Shown here: positions 46,291-58,177 of the stretch, piece by piece | Layout of the letters: each line of letters starts with the position of its first letter | How positions within the stretch are numbered: the first letter of the stretch is position 1 | Assembly (NCBI GenBank): GCA_029582165.1 | Contig: CM055871.1 | Span: forward strand, 31,385,802 to 31,449,801 | Reading direction: 5' to 3' | Source of the DNA: Portulaca oleracea | Lineage: Eukaryota; Streptophyta; Magnoliopsida; Caryophyllales; Portulacaceae | Length of the DNA stretch: 64,000 nucleotides | Notes under the pieces: generated by a model | What the model saw: only the letters and a program-made list of their open reading frames with translations | Told to the model about the DNA's origin: nothing | Databases searched by the model: none | Position numbers and translations under genes: made by a program

Positions 46291-49200
46291 TTAAGCATTA
46301 TTGCCCAGAAATTGCTTCACAAGCTTGCTGTCTGTCAAATAATCAAAGATGAACCAAATTTCCCGAATCTGCAGAAAAGAACCAGTGTCATCAAAATTTC
46401 TGCTGATAGGAATTCACCAGTGCCATCTGGTAAAAGTGTCTGCAAGGGTGCATGTGGTAATTCTAATGTAGTTATAAGCCTGTGAGATATCCCTCCGACA
46501 TTTAAATGATATTATTGAGAGAATTTGTTTGTAATGTTTTTAGGGGGTGGTGATGCCAAGGTGCGCAATCAGCTGAACAATCAATAACACAGTACATTTT
46601 CAGGGAGTGGTGGTGCCAAGCAACTACTTAACCAGGACAGTGTTAAAGAATATTGTCTACACCACGCAGACTTATTTTTCTGGTTAGGAACATCACATAC
46701 CAACAAACATGGGAAGTGGTTAATATGAATAATGCAACTTACAATTAAGTCCTATGAACATACTGCAGTTAAGTACCTGAATCAAGCAATTTGAGTGGAG
46801 CCTGACGGATTGATCCTGAACTTTCTTCTTGTCATCGACATAGATTGTGCGCTTGCCAAGATTCTTCATGTAAAAAGTTCCATCTTTGTCCATCTTTATT
46901 ATTGCCTGAATTGAGAGAGAGAGAGAGAGAGAGAGATAAAGAGAGGAGAAATCAATCATAGCTGATCCACACCCAACCCAGACCTAAGCCAATGTAGCAC
47001 ATCTGAAGTAGACTCAACCCAAACTTCAACCAAACTAAACCCATACTCGACCTGATCATGGTTGAACCAAAACTGACCAGCATCCAAACTTCAATTGCAC
47101 CGAACCCATACCCAACCAAAATGAACCCAAACATAACATCAATCCAACTTGTACCCGACCTCAACGACCCATTTGCCAGACCTACTTGCAGCGTGTAGCT
47201 ATTGGATCGGTAGAAAACTGACAATCAATGAAAGACTAGAAAAGATCAATTTGAAAATACAACTTTCACATGTAAAATCAAAAGTCTTCATATCCATGTA
47301 TAAGTTTGCAGCATCCCTGGGTCCTGATTTTCGAGACTTGACGAGTCAGAAAACTGGATCTATATCCATGTCTGACACCCATGTCCCAAGTTATCCTCCA
47401 TATATGTACGTGTTCAAAATGGGCACAATGACAGAGTATGCTCCAAAGTGTACTATTACGGAAAGCAACATTTAAAATCCCGAGTTTTTTAAGTTCCCAT
47501 GCTACAGTAGTGTACTGATATATGAGATTACGATAAGTTCTTCAGTGCCCATTTTTAAAGCAGGAATTACGCCTGTCCCAATTAATGCTTTGGCACGAGG
47601 ACGCACATTCACTTATGGACTATAAGGGAAAAAAGAAAGCTCTCCACCGGTATTGTTTGAATCTTTTTCTGCATAAAAGAGTTAATCAGCAGTTTTAAGT
47701 CTAGGGTTTACAGAAAAGCGTTTCATTAATCCAGAAGGCTGCAAAATCTCAACCAACCCCCCCCCCCCCCCAAAAAAAAAAAAAAAAGAAAAAGAAAAGG
47801 AAGAGTCCCGGGTATGACTTCATATTTGAATGTTTTTGATGAAAACTGAACCTCGCAACTGAATTGCACAGGAATGATTAAAGAATTGAAGGCCCAAATG
47901 ATAAGAGTCACCAAAACTACAAGACATTATTAACTGAAAAACTTGCCTGCTGCCTAGAAATTGAGCTCACGTATCCTTCCCTTTCCAAGTCGATATCAAC
48001 ATGAACTCCATTAGAGCCTCTTCCTAACGAGACCTAACCAATTCAAGCAGGTTATAGCAGTCAACTAGTCAAAGTAGTACAGAAAGAAACAGCCAGACAC
48101 CAAGAGTAAAAAGCATGTTATAAATGACGACGTTCAACAACAAGAACCTCACAGCTAAAGTACCTCGGATTTTTTAATGTAGTACTTCGAGTGTAGGTTA
48201 TACAAAATTGCTATCGCTCTATGTTTTGCCATGTCTGTCTGCATATCGGAATGAGCAATCTGTTCCAGCCTAATGATTTTCCTCACAAGAACCCCGTCAA
48301 GATGAACTGAAAAATTGAAGTACAGACCAAACCAGATTTAAATAATATAGATAAATGAACAAACAAGCAATCATGGTCTCGTCTTGCACATAGGTTGCAA
48401 CAAACATGACTGCCTATGTGGATCCTGCTTGAGTAAAGATTTATGGAGATCTAGACTATAACTGTATGTAGGCAAGTGGCAACCTTCTGTAAGAAAAATT
48501 CATTAAACTCCTCCATATAAATTCACTCCCAAAATAGGCAAAAAGGTACAACTTGTCAAGGCCCTCCCACCCTGTTTTCTTTTCAAAACAAAAAGGAAAA
48601 AGAAAGACAACCCAGATGCATGTCACTGGGAGGCCTGCTCTTAAAGAGCCCCAGACAATGTCATGAAGGGACACGTATCACAATTGCCTCAAAATCAGAA
48701 AGCAAGAACAAGTAAGATTCCTTCAGCTTGGTCTGCTTGGATGCTCAAAATTTTGATGCTATACTAGGTCCAGAGGGGGCACAATAACCCCGATTCAGAA
48801 GGCCTTGCAACAGTAACAATTCCCAGTTTAGGACCCACTTTCAAGGAGTCTTGGGAGATCCACATGTAGGCAGTCTTACCTCGACAAACATCACTGTTTG
48901 TAGAGAGGCAAATTCCAAGAGACCCATAGGGCTCTTCAACAATGACATCCAAATATAACGATAAAGAGACATCAAGGTCCTTTGCATGCTGTCTATCACC
49001 ACATCCTTCACGATGACATAGTGCTATCCTAGAACACATAAATTACCAGCTCACTAAGAAAAATGCTAATCAGCACAAATGACTGTAATCAGAATTCGCT
49101 GAAAGGCAATACAAGCAGCGAAATTTCCACCAAAACAAACAGAGAAGCGATGGACTGAGGCAATGAGTAGGTTACCATCCCAAGAACCGAAAGAATCATC

Positions 49201-52200
49201 ATCATCAGGCTCTAAGTCCATATCAAGTACCTGCAGCAATAATTCGAGTGATCAGAGAAACATTTGCACATGCAATTGCCACAGTAAAATTGGCAATAGC
49301 ACATTACTAGAAGTACCATTGCTTCAACTTCAGAAAAAGAAGGAATGTCAGTATCACTGTCAGAATATTGTTCCTCAGATCCATATGATAACATTTGTTC
49401 TCCTCCGGGTTCTGTGTTCATAAGATCTGCAGTATAAGCCTGATCTCCAGCAGTTGCCATCGGCTGGCCTTCCAGATAAGTTTCACCAGCAACAGGCAGT
49501 ACAAGGCCTGAATCTAAAACACAACATGACTTATCAATGATGCGATGATCAGATTGTCGAACTGGGGGAAGCTCTGAATATTCCTTCTTTATAGCAAGAC
49601 CACTACGACATGGCCTTTCAATGTTGCTACTAGGACTCTTTGCAGAATTCAGCAATTCAACTCCATATGTCTCAAATTCGATCCCAAACTCATTAACTTC
49701 ATGGTTCAATTGGATTCCTGGACCTCGCATCCGCGAACCTAGATTAGAATCCCCAAATTGTTTTTGCCCCAACTGCACTGTGCCTTCTTGACCAACTTTT
49801 TTGGCATAATCATCTTTACTAGACCGCATTGCAGTATTAGAGGCACTTTGCCTTCTTCTATGGGCCAATGCTGCCAGAGGCTTACTAGGAAAAATGATAT
49901 GATCATTATAAGGAATTTCTGGATCCTCAGTATTCAATAGGCAGCAAACAACGCCACCACAATAATCCGGAAGTTGAAGACTGACGGTTGATGATGTTGG
50001 AGCTTGATTCTCCAAAGTACGTGCATGCTTGCCCAAATGATTGTCTCCAACAACAATCTTATCCTCTGGATCTGTACCGACCGTATCAGGATATGCAACT
50101 AGCAAAGCTGGATCTGTCCCAGGAATGCTTGGCATTTCATCATTAGCATCATCAGGTGAGTTCAATAAATGTTCAATAGTATCTTCCAGCTCCTCCTCAT
50201 CATTAATAAAGTCAAAAAGAGACTCATCAAAATCCACAAAGTAATCCTCTGTATAGTCTGTTGAATTTTTCATTTCATTACCTGACATGTGATTGTTTCC
50301 TATGATGTTGGCATCATCTGCCAATTCTTGCACTGAAATAGCCCCAATTTCTTTCCAATCAAGCACTGCGGGTGATGTGGATGCATGATGCACAGGGTAG
50401 AATGAAGTTTCGTCATCAGCACAAGGAGCACTCAAGATATTATCTCCTCTGAAATCAGGGGATACTACTGCTTTTCCATTAGACACGTGGGTGGCCACAA
50501 CAGATTGAAAAATGTAATGACCATCTTGCAGTTCCTTTGATGGATCCATCTTCACTAGTCTAGTACAATTTCCGGGCATAGCCATGCTACTACCTAGAAG
50601 GATTTCATTTTGAATTCTATCTTGCTCAATAGAGTCTTCAAGTCTGTTTGGATGCTCATTTAGAAATTCATTAACATCACACAGCATAGCATTATTCCTC
50701 GCCACCTGAGGAAAAACATTCAGATCATCAAAACCAGCATCTTGAAGTTCCAAATGGTTTGCTATTTGACCCCCAACCATGTCCCTCAAACCGGGAGTTT
50801 CAATTTGACTAATAATATTGGAATCACCGAGAAAGTTGACATTGTCTGGGTTAAGTGACGTGCACATTCTCTTCCGCAAGGCATGGTAGCATTTACGGAT
50901 GCTATCAGCTTTCCTTTTTCGACTGCGACGATTATCTTCCTTTAATTTTGATTGGTCAGTTCTCTTCAATTTTGAGGTACGCTTGATTGTGGAATGCTCA
51001 ATCTCTGCCATTCGCACTGAAACTTCTATAGAGGTATTTAGATCATAGAGAAGAGAATACCACCTATCCTGCAATTCTGTAATGGTAAATCGATGAGAGA
51101 ATTGAACTGCACCCTTAGCAAGTGATTCCAAGGAAGCACCATCCTGAAAATGAGACCCCAAAAATTGTCAATAATATTAAACACTATACCAGGCGCCAGA
51201 CTTGCAACCCCTTGTTTTGGATCAAGGTTTGAAAGAATTGAAATCAGCTTATATTTAAAGGAGCATCGCCCCACGTTATGCTCTCACTCTATGATCTTAT
51301 ATTAGACCATTTACTTACAGAGAAAGCAATTTCCACAATATAACAGAGGCATCTATCAAAGGAAAATTTGACAATTTTCTGAAGATGAGAAGTTGAGAAC
51401 TGTTATCAGTTGTATCCCTTCTCATTTTACAGCTGAAAAATGTTGAAGATCAAGGAATCTAAGTCAACATGGAGAGCAAAATTGCTCTTTACCAAAAACC
51501 ATCGCAATAACCATGAAGAATGGATAAATAGCTCATATTGTATTAACAAAAACTTCCATGTCAAGCTAAAATTAGTATAGTAACCAGCATAACATATATC
51601 CTTGTAGCCAATTCATATTAAAGACTTGGCTAACATGCTGATCATCTCGGCTTCAGCTTAGGCAAATATGAGACCAAAACCAGCTCAATGTAACTCTGGG
51701 TTCAGAAGTGCCAGGTTTAGGTCCATCATCAATTGAACCAATAAGTTTCTCTGGAGCATGTAACCAACTAATCTCAGAAAGTTTCCAAATGTATGGTTTC
51801 GGTATTACAGGACATACAGGTTAGAATCCGAGTCTAATCAATGAAAATGACATTGCATATTTTCATTTTCATTATAAGCGACATTACTCCTAATTGGCCT
51901 TGAATCCACTACTACGAAAACAAACAAAAGTTATGAAGGAACCAATCCAAAACAACTGAAAACAGTAAACCAGCACCCAGCTGGCAGGTTTTGCATATTC
52001 CTATGATGTTTCAGATTTCAACTGACAAACATTGGATTCAACAACTAACTTTCATACTGATAACCCCTTCTTTGCTGCATAATCTATATGCCATAGATAA
52101 CAGTTAAGCAAGGAGACGAAAGTAAAGACCTAACTACAAAAGTATTAGGAAAATTAGATTCTAATAATCTCTACTTTTGGCTATTGGATGATCATAATCC

Positions 52201-53319
52201 CTACTTTGTTTTTGTACGCCGGTGGTCCCAAAAAAAAAATTGTATTCTTTTGGTGCCAAATCTACCTCCATATTTTCACTTTGAGGTTTTTTAAATTTTC
52301 GGACTTTTCTAATTTTTTTCATTCATGCCTCTAGAAAGGTTACGAAGTACTTAGAATTTTTTTTTTTTTAAGAATCCGAACAATTACTATGATAATTTTA
52401 AGGAATAAAAGGGGAAAATCATAAAAATTAGAAAAAAAAAACCGAAAATTTTGGGACAAACGTTGTAAATTCACTAAGAACCTGGAGAAGTGTTGTACTA
52501 TGTTTTGGAGCAAACGCAAGTCAAAATCCACGATAATTAGGGTATACACTCTTTACGGTCCAAAAAAATACAATTTCTTTTTCTTTGGACCACTTGTGTC
52601 CAAAAACAAAGTAGCGATTGTTATCGTCTAATTGTCAAAAGTAGCGATTATTATGATCCAATTTCCCAAAGTATTACATATGCCAAATTGTTGTTTAGCG
52701 GGTGCAGCAACTCATGGTGTGTAACCCGCTAATCAGCCATGCAGAGTTTTGGGGAGATTCACATACAGCACGCTGTGCAAATTACAGCATGCTGAAAAAC
52801 TGATTCCAGTAGATAGGCTTTAGTTATGAAATTAGTGATCAGTAAACCGAACCAATAGCCACCCCGACCATGCCTTCTGATCGGTACTTACTGCAAACAG
52901 TGTCCACAGATTGATCACCCTTGAAATTCTGACCACCACTCACACTCTGCCTAAAACCCTAAACCCTAACAGTCAAACACACGATTCCTGAAGGCTCTTC
53001 AATTTCAACAACAAAACAACTAATTTCTCAATCACAACTACAAAACGAAATTCCAAGAAAACCTTCAAACCACGGCGGGAAATACGGACGTTAAATTTTG
53101 TAAAAAAAAAAAAAGAAAATTAAGGTTTTCGGTGCAATTTCATATCACCAAACACACCAATGTCTCAAATTTTTCGATCATGAGCATCGAAGTTAAAAAC
53201 AAGGAATTTCTCTCCAAGAAATATACAAGGAATGAGCATGTGACAATTACCTCAATGGCGTTCTTGAGTAAGACGTCATCTTGGGTACTCCAAGGAGTTG
53301 CAGTACCTACTGCTGCCAT
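46291..53319 (-). CDS. Microspherule protein 1-like FHA protein (EMB1967 type)
   Basis: Seven exons give 795 aa: 53251-53319, 49317-51143, 49176-49230, 48164-48306, 47947-48033, 46777-46905 and 46291-46368 (TAA stop). Phases join without a break. Residues 1-200 are the MCRS N-terminal domain (TPWSTQDDVLLKNAIE, DGASLESLAKGAVQFSHRF, ELQDRWYSLLYD, then a basic RRSRKRKA patch). The middle is long, acidic and low in structure. FSEVEAMVLDMDLEPDDDD leads into KIIRLEQ, LYNLHSKYYIKKSEVSLGRG and a C-terminal FHA domain (about 688-780). Where canonical FHA domains have SxxH, this one has SRQQ. Arabidopsis AT3G54350/EMB1967 (about 735 aa) is the likely orthologue; human MCRS1 is in INO80 and NSL complexes, so a nuclear chromatin role is inferred. 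Intron 5 has a GC donor. A DNA element sits in the 2.1-kb intron 1. Confidence 0.93.
52148..52667. mobile_element. MULE-type MITE in intron 1 of the FHA gene
   Basis: A 520-bp element with mirrored ends (GGAAAATTAGATTCTAATAA vs GGGAAATTGGATCATAATAA on the reverse strand; TCTACTTTTG, TACTTTGTTTTTG mirrored). It is flanked by a 9-bp duplication AAAGTATTA (52139-52147 and 52668-52676). It is non-coding and leaves the splice sites untouched. Confidence 0.88.
52954..52970. promoter_or_regulatory. Telo-box-like AAACCCTAAACCCTAA in intron 1
   Basis: Two joined AAACCCTA units lie about 280 bp inside the first intron, near the transcription start. Telo-boxes near the start are common in plant housekeeping genes; a role here is only inferred. 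Confidence 0.55.
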
Positions 53320-53376
53320 TCTCTCTCCACTTCTCTCTCTTTCTCAGTCTTTCTCTCTCTAGTTTTCGCGGGATGG
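53320..53376 (-). promoter_or_regulatory. 5' UTR with GA run
   Basis: Immediately upstream of the FHA-gene ATG the minus strand is almost pure GA (CTCTCTCTTTCTC on the plus strand). Such leaders are common in plants. The transcription start is not visible. Confidence 0.5.
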
Positions 53377-53470
53377 GTTTCGAAACGGAAAGATGAAAGA
53401 GTATGCCGAGAACCACGGCACGGGATTTCGAATTTCCGTTCTCTGATTTTTGTAAAGCGCCGCGCTAAGT

Positions 53471-53476
53471 CACGTG
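53471..53476. promoter_or_regulatory. G-box CACGTG in the FHA-gene promoter
   Basis: A perfect CACGTG about 155 bp upstream of the start codon, beside a CG-rich AGCGCCGCGC stretch (53456-53465). It is the binding site of bZIP and bHLH factors; use here is inferred from position only. Confidence 0.55.
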
Positions 53477-53729
53477 AGCTTGTAAGCCAAGTCATAGCAC
53501 AACCAAAAAAAAAAATGTACTTTAAGTTTATACAAAAAATTATTGAGAGATGTTATATCCTTTTAAAACTGATTTAAAGGCGATAATATTATTTTAATAG
53601 ACTCGGAGGATCTTAAGTTTTAACTAAATGGATGGGATTGACTTTTGGGCGATTTCTCATGGGAATCTTTGAAATCACCTTAAAATATCTCGCCTCATGA
53701 ATGAAACAATCTTCTTGCTCATTCATTTA

Positions 53730-54630
53730 TGTAGGGACCCAAGAGGGGGGTGAATTTGATAAATAAGATCTACACACTAGTTAAGGACGTTAAAACAAAT
53801 TTTTTTGGTTTCAAACCAAGGATCAAAACAAAGTGTAACTGAAATACCTCTTTATATTTATATCAATCAAAGAACAAGTTACACTAAGGAATCAAAACAA
53901 GAAGTAACAGTCTGAAGGCAGTTACTGATAGGTTCATTGACCAAGACAGAAGGTCCTTGAGTCAGTTACATATAAGGATCGTCGTAGGAAAAACCTTAGC
54001 GACGTTTAGAACATGATGGATTACATTGAATATCAAACTCACAAAGCCTTAGTCCTACAAGGCTCTGCTACACATCAGCTCACCAACATGTTTGGCTACA
54101 ATGAACACTCACCAATGTCCTCGGCTACACCTCACCAGAAGTCCTTTACTGGTACATTCACCAAGGAACCATTGGCTACATACTCAGAAATCCCATGGAT
54201 TTCCTACTTTTTGATTACTTCCGAGGAATCGCTTATCTTTCTCAGTTCTTCAATCGTCCTTTTTATAGAGAGCTTTGGATGCTTGGACTTGAGTCATTCC
54301 AACGGTAACTTGCCTTATGTGTTGATTCTTCCCTTTTGTGTTGATGCTTGATTTTCTTTCCTTGTTTCTGAGATATTCTCTGGCATGGGAATCACAATCT
54401 TCTCTTCCTTCCATTTTCTTCACCGATTGTTTCCTACAAAATAGATAATACAATCGATTAGTCTGGTTAGAAATATGGAGAGGAAAATTAGACATTTACT
54501 TTTCCAGAAAACTTCCCTGTTTTTCGTGATTTTGGCTTTCATTCAAAACTTTGTATGAGAACCTTATTAGCGCTTCGTATAAGGTCATTCGTGGATGCGC
54601 AGGTAAAGGACTTTGACCCTAGTCCCAACA
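53730..54630 (-). mobile_element. Solo copia (SIRE-like) LTR upstream of the FHA gene
   Basis: On the minus strand, 901 bp from TGTTGGGACTAGGGTC to GGGTCCCTACA, flanked by a perfect 5-bp duplication ATTTA (53725-53729 and 54631-54635). The AATTCACCCCCCTCTTGGGT end matches SIRE-type copia LTRs. No internal region remains. The short open frames at 54013-54351 and 54250-54495 are inside the LTR and are not genes. It starts about 410 bp upstream of the FHA-gene ATG, in the same orientation as the gene. Confidence 0.92.
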
Positions 54631-54635
54631 ATTTA

Positions 54636-54999
54636 TATGCTCATTTTTTCTCATCTTGAATCCAACTACCCACCAGTCACCAACACTCTCCCTTACCACT
54701 CCCCACTCAACTTTCAACCATAAGAAAAAAGGGGTTTTCGACTAAGTGTTAAGCCAAGTAGGTGAACGACAAGGGCTATACCGGTCACTGTCAATATTAT
54801 GAGGCTTGAATTGTGTCTCGTAGGTCGACTATAATTGTTGTGTTTGTGGAGCCGAAGGCTCGAAATTTCCATATTTGAGTAAGGGAGTTGGTTACTAATT
54901 TGTTAATGAGTTAGTCATGAGCCGTACTTTCAAGACTTGATTTTCCCACGTTGGATCAAAGTAGAGCTCAATTGCATAGTTCACTGACATCGCTACTAA
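54636..54999. other. Intergenic, no gene seen
   Basis: No coding potential or repeat structure was recognised. Confidence 0.4.
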
Positions 55000-55863
55000 C
55001 TTTGAAAATTCAAACTGAAACTCAAAAAACCCCTTTCCAGGTTTTCTTCTATACATGAATCAAATATTAGATGCAATGGCAAATTTAGGGAGTGAGGCAA
55101 TGATACATGAGGGATTAGGGGAAACTAAATAAAGAAGGATGATAGCCTAAGGATCCAAAAATCTTAGCCATAAACACAAACACCGGGTAGAATTCACAAG
55201 AACTCTATCCCTAAAAATTGATTGTTTCTAACTCAACAAATCAACAATAAGTAAAAATGCAAGAACATATGATCAACCTATAAAGATTACTCACCAAGAT
55301 TGAACTATGAATCACAAATGATGTATAAAAGGAACCACCAACACCACTTGAGACTCCAATATGATCATCACCAAGATGATGGAAAGGCTAAGCCATTAAT
55401 CATCCATAAATAAGACACTCACACTCACCACCATTATTCATGGATAAAGAAGCATGAGATTTGGGGAAGGATTTGTAAATACCTAGAAGTTTCATTCAAA
55501 ATATGGATAAAGTTATTGTTACTTTGGGATAAATGGGTGTATATACGGGGAGGGTTTAAACCCTACAAACACCTTGAAATTGGGAGGTCACGACTATGAC
55601 CTTCGTGAAATCGCGAAAAAGATCGTGAAGCCCGATAGGTCATGGATGTGACCTTAAGAGGCCACGACTATGACCAACGATTGGGATACCCTGGTTGAGG
55701 TAGGTCACGGTCGTGACCTATAGGGTCACTCCCCCCACTGCCCCGGCCAAGGCGGAAGGCTCACACCCGGTACACAGAAGGTCACGGGCGTGACCAATGT
55801 CTGGCCCCCATCCCAAAAGGAGGTAGAGAGGTGTCAAGGGTCTGACCTTTAGGGTCACAACCG
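55000..55863 (-). mobile_element. Gypsy 3' non-coding/LTR region with GTCACG palindromes
   Basis: Lies just downstream (minus strand) of a gypsy integrase end and a purine-rich stretch (about 55879-55912, GGAAGAAGAAATTTGGAGGA on the minus strand). It contains GGTCACGGTCGTGACC (55703-55718), GGTCACGGGCGTGACC (55779-55794) and several near-copies between 55585 and 55690, then a TATATACACCC region. This is what a gypsy LTR would look like, but the ends were not located. Confidence 0.6.
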
Positions 55864-56930
55864 TTACCTGCTGGAACCCTCTACTCCTCCAAATTTCTTC
55901 TTCCTACTACTTCCGAGTGCAAGCCCGAGACTTGTAGCTGAAAATAGGCCTGAGCCCGAATCAGGATTATTCTTACCGATGTCAACCTGACCCATCATCT
56001 TCACGAAGCCTCGGGGAGGACCCAAGAGGCCATAGAGAATGCGAATGGGTGTTGTCGAAGGCCAGGACATATCAAGTAAAGAATTTGATGTCATAGGTCC
56101 AAGCCTTAACCTAATGCCCTTCCATGGGGATGGGAAAGGTGATTTCTTCCAACTTGAGAGCCTGAGAGGGATCATATTATCCCCCCCTTCTTGAGAAGGA
56201 CTAGCCCTTATGTCCCCATCGTCCTCCTCCTCCAAGTAGGGTGAAAGGTCTCCTACGTTGAAAGTGGAGGAGATGTCGCCCATGTCTTCCGATAATTCAA
56301 GTTTGTAGTTGTTTTCGTTGATTTTGGCCAACACTTTGAAAGACTCCCCCGCCCCTTGACATCAATTTGTTCCTTCTTTAGAGGGGAACATTTCTTTGCG
56401 AAAATAGAGCCATACTAGATCATCCAACTTAAAGGTGTAGGCCTTGTGGTGCTTGTTAAAGTGGTCTTTGTATAGCTTATTGTTCTTTTTGATGTGGGCC
56501 CTCATTTATTGATGTGGTGTCTTCATTTTTTGGGCTTTAACTTCAGTTTCGACACTTACCCTTACCCCAATGAGGAATGGAATGAGGTTAATGGGGGTGA
56601 GGGGGTTCAAGCCATACAAAGCTTCGAAGGGTCACACCCCGGTAGCATGGCACGAAGCTTTGTTGTAGGCGAACTCAACCGAAGGCAGCCTCAAGTCTCA
56701 CTCTTGAACGTTGGGTTTGATGATGCTTCGTAGCAAGGCATCTACCATCCTATTCACCACCTCTGTTTGACCGTAGGTTTGAGGGTGGTAGGATGTGCTG
56801 AAGAGCAACTTCGTCCCCATGAGCTTCCATAATACTCTCCAAAAATGACCAATGAACTTCGAATCCCTATCCGATACTATGCTCCAGGAATGCCATGTAG
56901 GAGAACAATCTCTTGGAAGTAGAGATGAGC
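55864..56930 (-). pseudogene. Ty3/gypsy integrase fragment
   Basis: Read on the minus strand from about 56930. The integrase core end is [12 protein letters not shown], then [15 protein letters not shown] with the last two of the catalytic D-D-E residues. FAYNKASCHATG and FEALYGLNPLTP follow, then the C-terminal domain VLAKINENNYKLEL and SSTFNVGDLSPYLE. Several in-frame stops interrupt it (for example after the [11 protein letters not shown] region). The RT and protease parts are absent; similarity ends near 56930. It is a dead fragment. The part 56012-56240 also occurs in the tandem repeat downstream. Confidence 0.85.
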
Positions 56931-57539
56931 AACGTGGTTAGCGTCGTCAGACTTGGTGCACGGTGTGAAGTGGATGGTTGCAGTGGGTCGAAGATGGGGT
57001 CTCTGGTGTTAGAAGGTGGTTGGGTGGCAGTGATGGTAGAGCTGGCGACGGGAGTGGTGGTAGTGATGGTGGACGGGTGGATTAAAGAAGATGATGAAGA
57101 GGGGATGACGGTGATCTATGATATGTGATGGTTTTGATTTGCCTTGGTGGTAGAAGTATTTATAAAGATTGTTGATGGATTTTGGTCAAAGAACATGTGC
57201 CTTTGGCTGTTAGGAGAGCCTGCAAGGTGTTTGTATAAAAATGGTGGGGGTTCTAGATGCATTGGTGCTTGAGGAGGGAGAAAAAGAAACAAAGATGAAG
57301 AAGAGGAAGGGTGGCGGGTTGGTCGGCTGAAACGTTTGACAAAGGAGGCTTTCTTTCGTTGCTTTACTTTCCAAAGAAAATTAAAAATATTATCCCAACA
57401 AATGTTGAATAATTGAGAGATAAATACTTTTCTATAAAATTTATGAAAATGATTTACAAAACTTCTTATTTAATAGGAGTTTAGTAGAAATCAAAAGGTA
57501 ACTCAAGAATATAGTTAAGAGAAATTAAAATTCTATTGT
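56931..57539. other. Unassigned GTGG-rich DNA
   Basis: The sequence changes abruptly from gypsy to a stretch rich in GGTGG/GATGG words (56940-57120), with a short frame at 56913-57128 that has no known domain. It may be an insertion; I could not classify it. Confidence 0.4.
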
Positions 57540-57726
57540 TGTGTATGAATCAATTACATATTCTTCTGAATTATATGTATCTGCGGGATAAATTTGGAAA
57601 ACCAGTAGGGAGATGCAAGAACGAACAATTTTGATTGGAAATATTCCTCTAATGAATTCCCTGGGAACTTTTATAGTAAATGGTACATACAGAATTGTGA
57701 TCAATCAAATATTGCAAAGCCCCGGT
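57540..57726 (+). pseudogene. rpoB: Plastid rpoB fragment in nuclear DNA (NUPT)
   Basis: About 187 bp match the 5' part of chloroplast rpoB, the beta subunit of plastid RNA polymerase. The reading is YESITYSSELYVSAG, then [30 protein letters not shown] and [12 protein letters not shown]. An in-frame TAA at about 57588 and some substitutions show that it is not functional. It ends abruptly inside the QSPG motif and continues into unrelated DNA. Plastid DNA often moves to the nucleus; this is a small, old piece. The open frame 57613-57900 is half rpoB and half unrelated. Confidence 0.92.
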
Positions 57727-58177
57727 AGACAACTCTATCTTCACAAGCGTAATATAAAACATTGCCTGCATCTTCGTGAAACTCATTCTCATTTCGAAAG
57801 CTTCTCCTTCTCTTTTTTTTCAATCAAGAAGAAGGTAATCTTCTTCTGTCGTTTTTTTTTGGGCAGCAACTCTATAGTTTCCTCCGCACTATTTTCTTAA
57901 TATTCCTTCTTCCGATCATTGCTCGATCCGATCAACGAACTAGAAAGTTTGAGTTGCATTCTGCTTCTATTCATTCAGCTGGGAATTATACTCACTCCAT
58001 TTATTAAAATTAACATTTTTTCGGAAATATTTTCTAATAAAATTTAGCAACAATTTATTATGATTGTTTAATAATTTGAAGAAAAACATGATTAAGATTT
58101 ATTTAGAAGATAATTATAATTAAGAAAAGATTAAAATTTCGGAGTATTACATCCTACCTCCCCCCCCCCCAAAATAG
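57727..58177. other. Unassigned DNA after the rpoB piece
   Basis: No gene is recognised. A C-tract lies near 58158-58170. CTCCATTTATTAAAATTAAC...TTTCGGAGTA (57994-58147) may be a degraded Stowaway-like MITE. Confidence 0.4.

Noticed and set aside
48764..49039. Minus-strand open frame of 91 codons between exons of the FHA gene
   Set aside because: It does not join the neighbouring exons in phase and lacks similarity. Joining 49176 directly to 48306 restores phase and the conserved KIIRLEQ region, so this frame is intronic.
54013..54351. 112-codon frame as a gene
   Set aside because: Lies entirely inside the solo LTR 53730-54630.
57727..57900. Extension of the plastid insert beyond rpoB
   Set aside because: After the QSPG codons the sequence no longer follows rpoB and I could not place it in another plastid gene.
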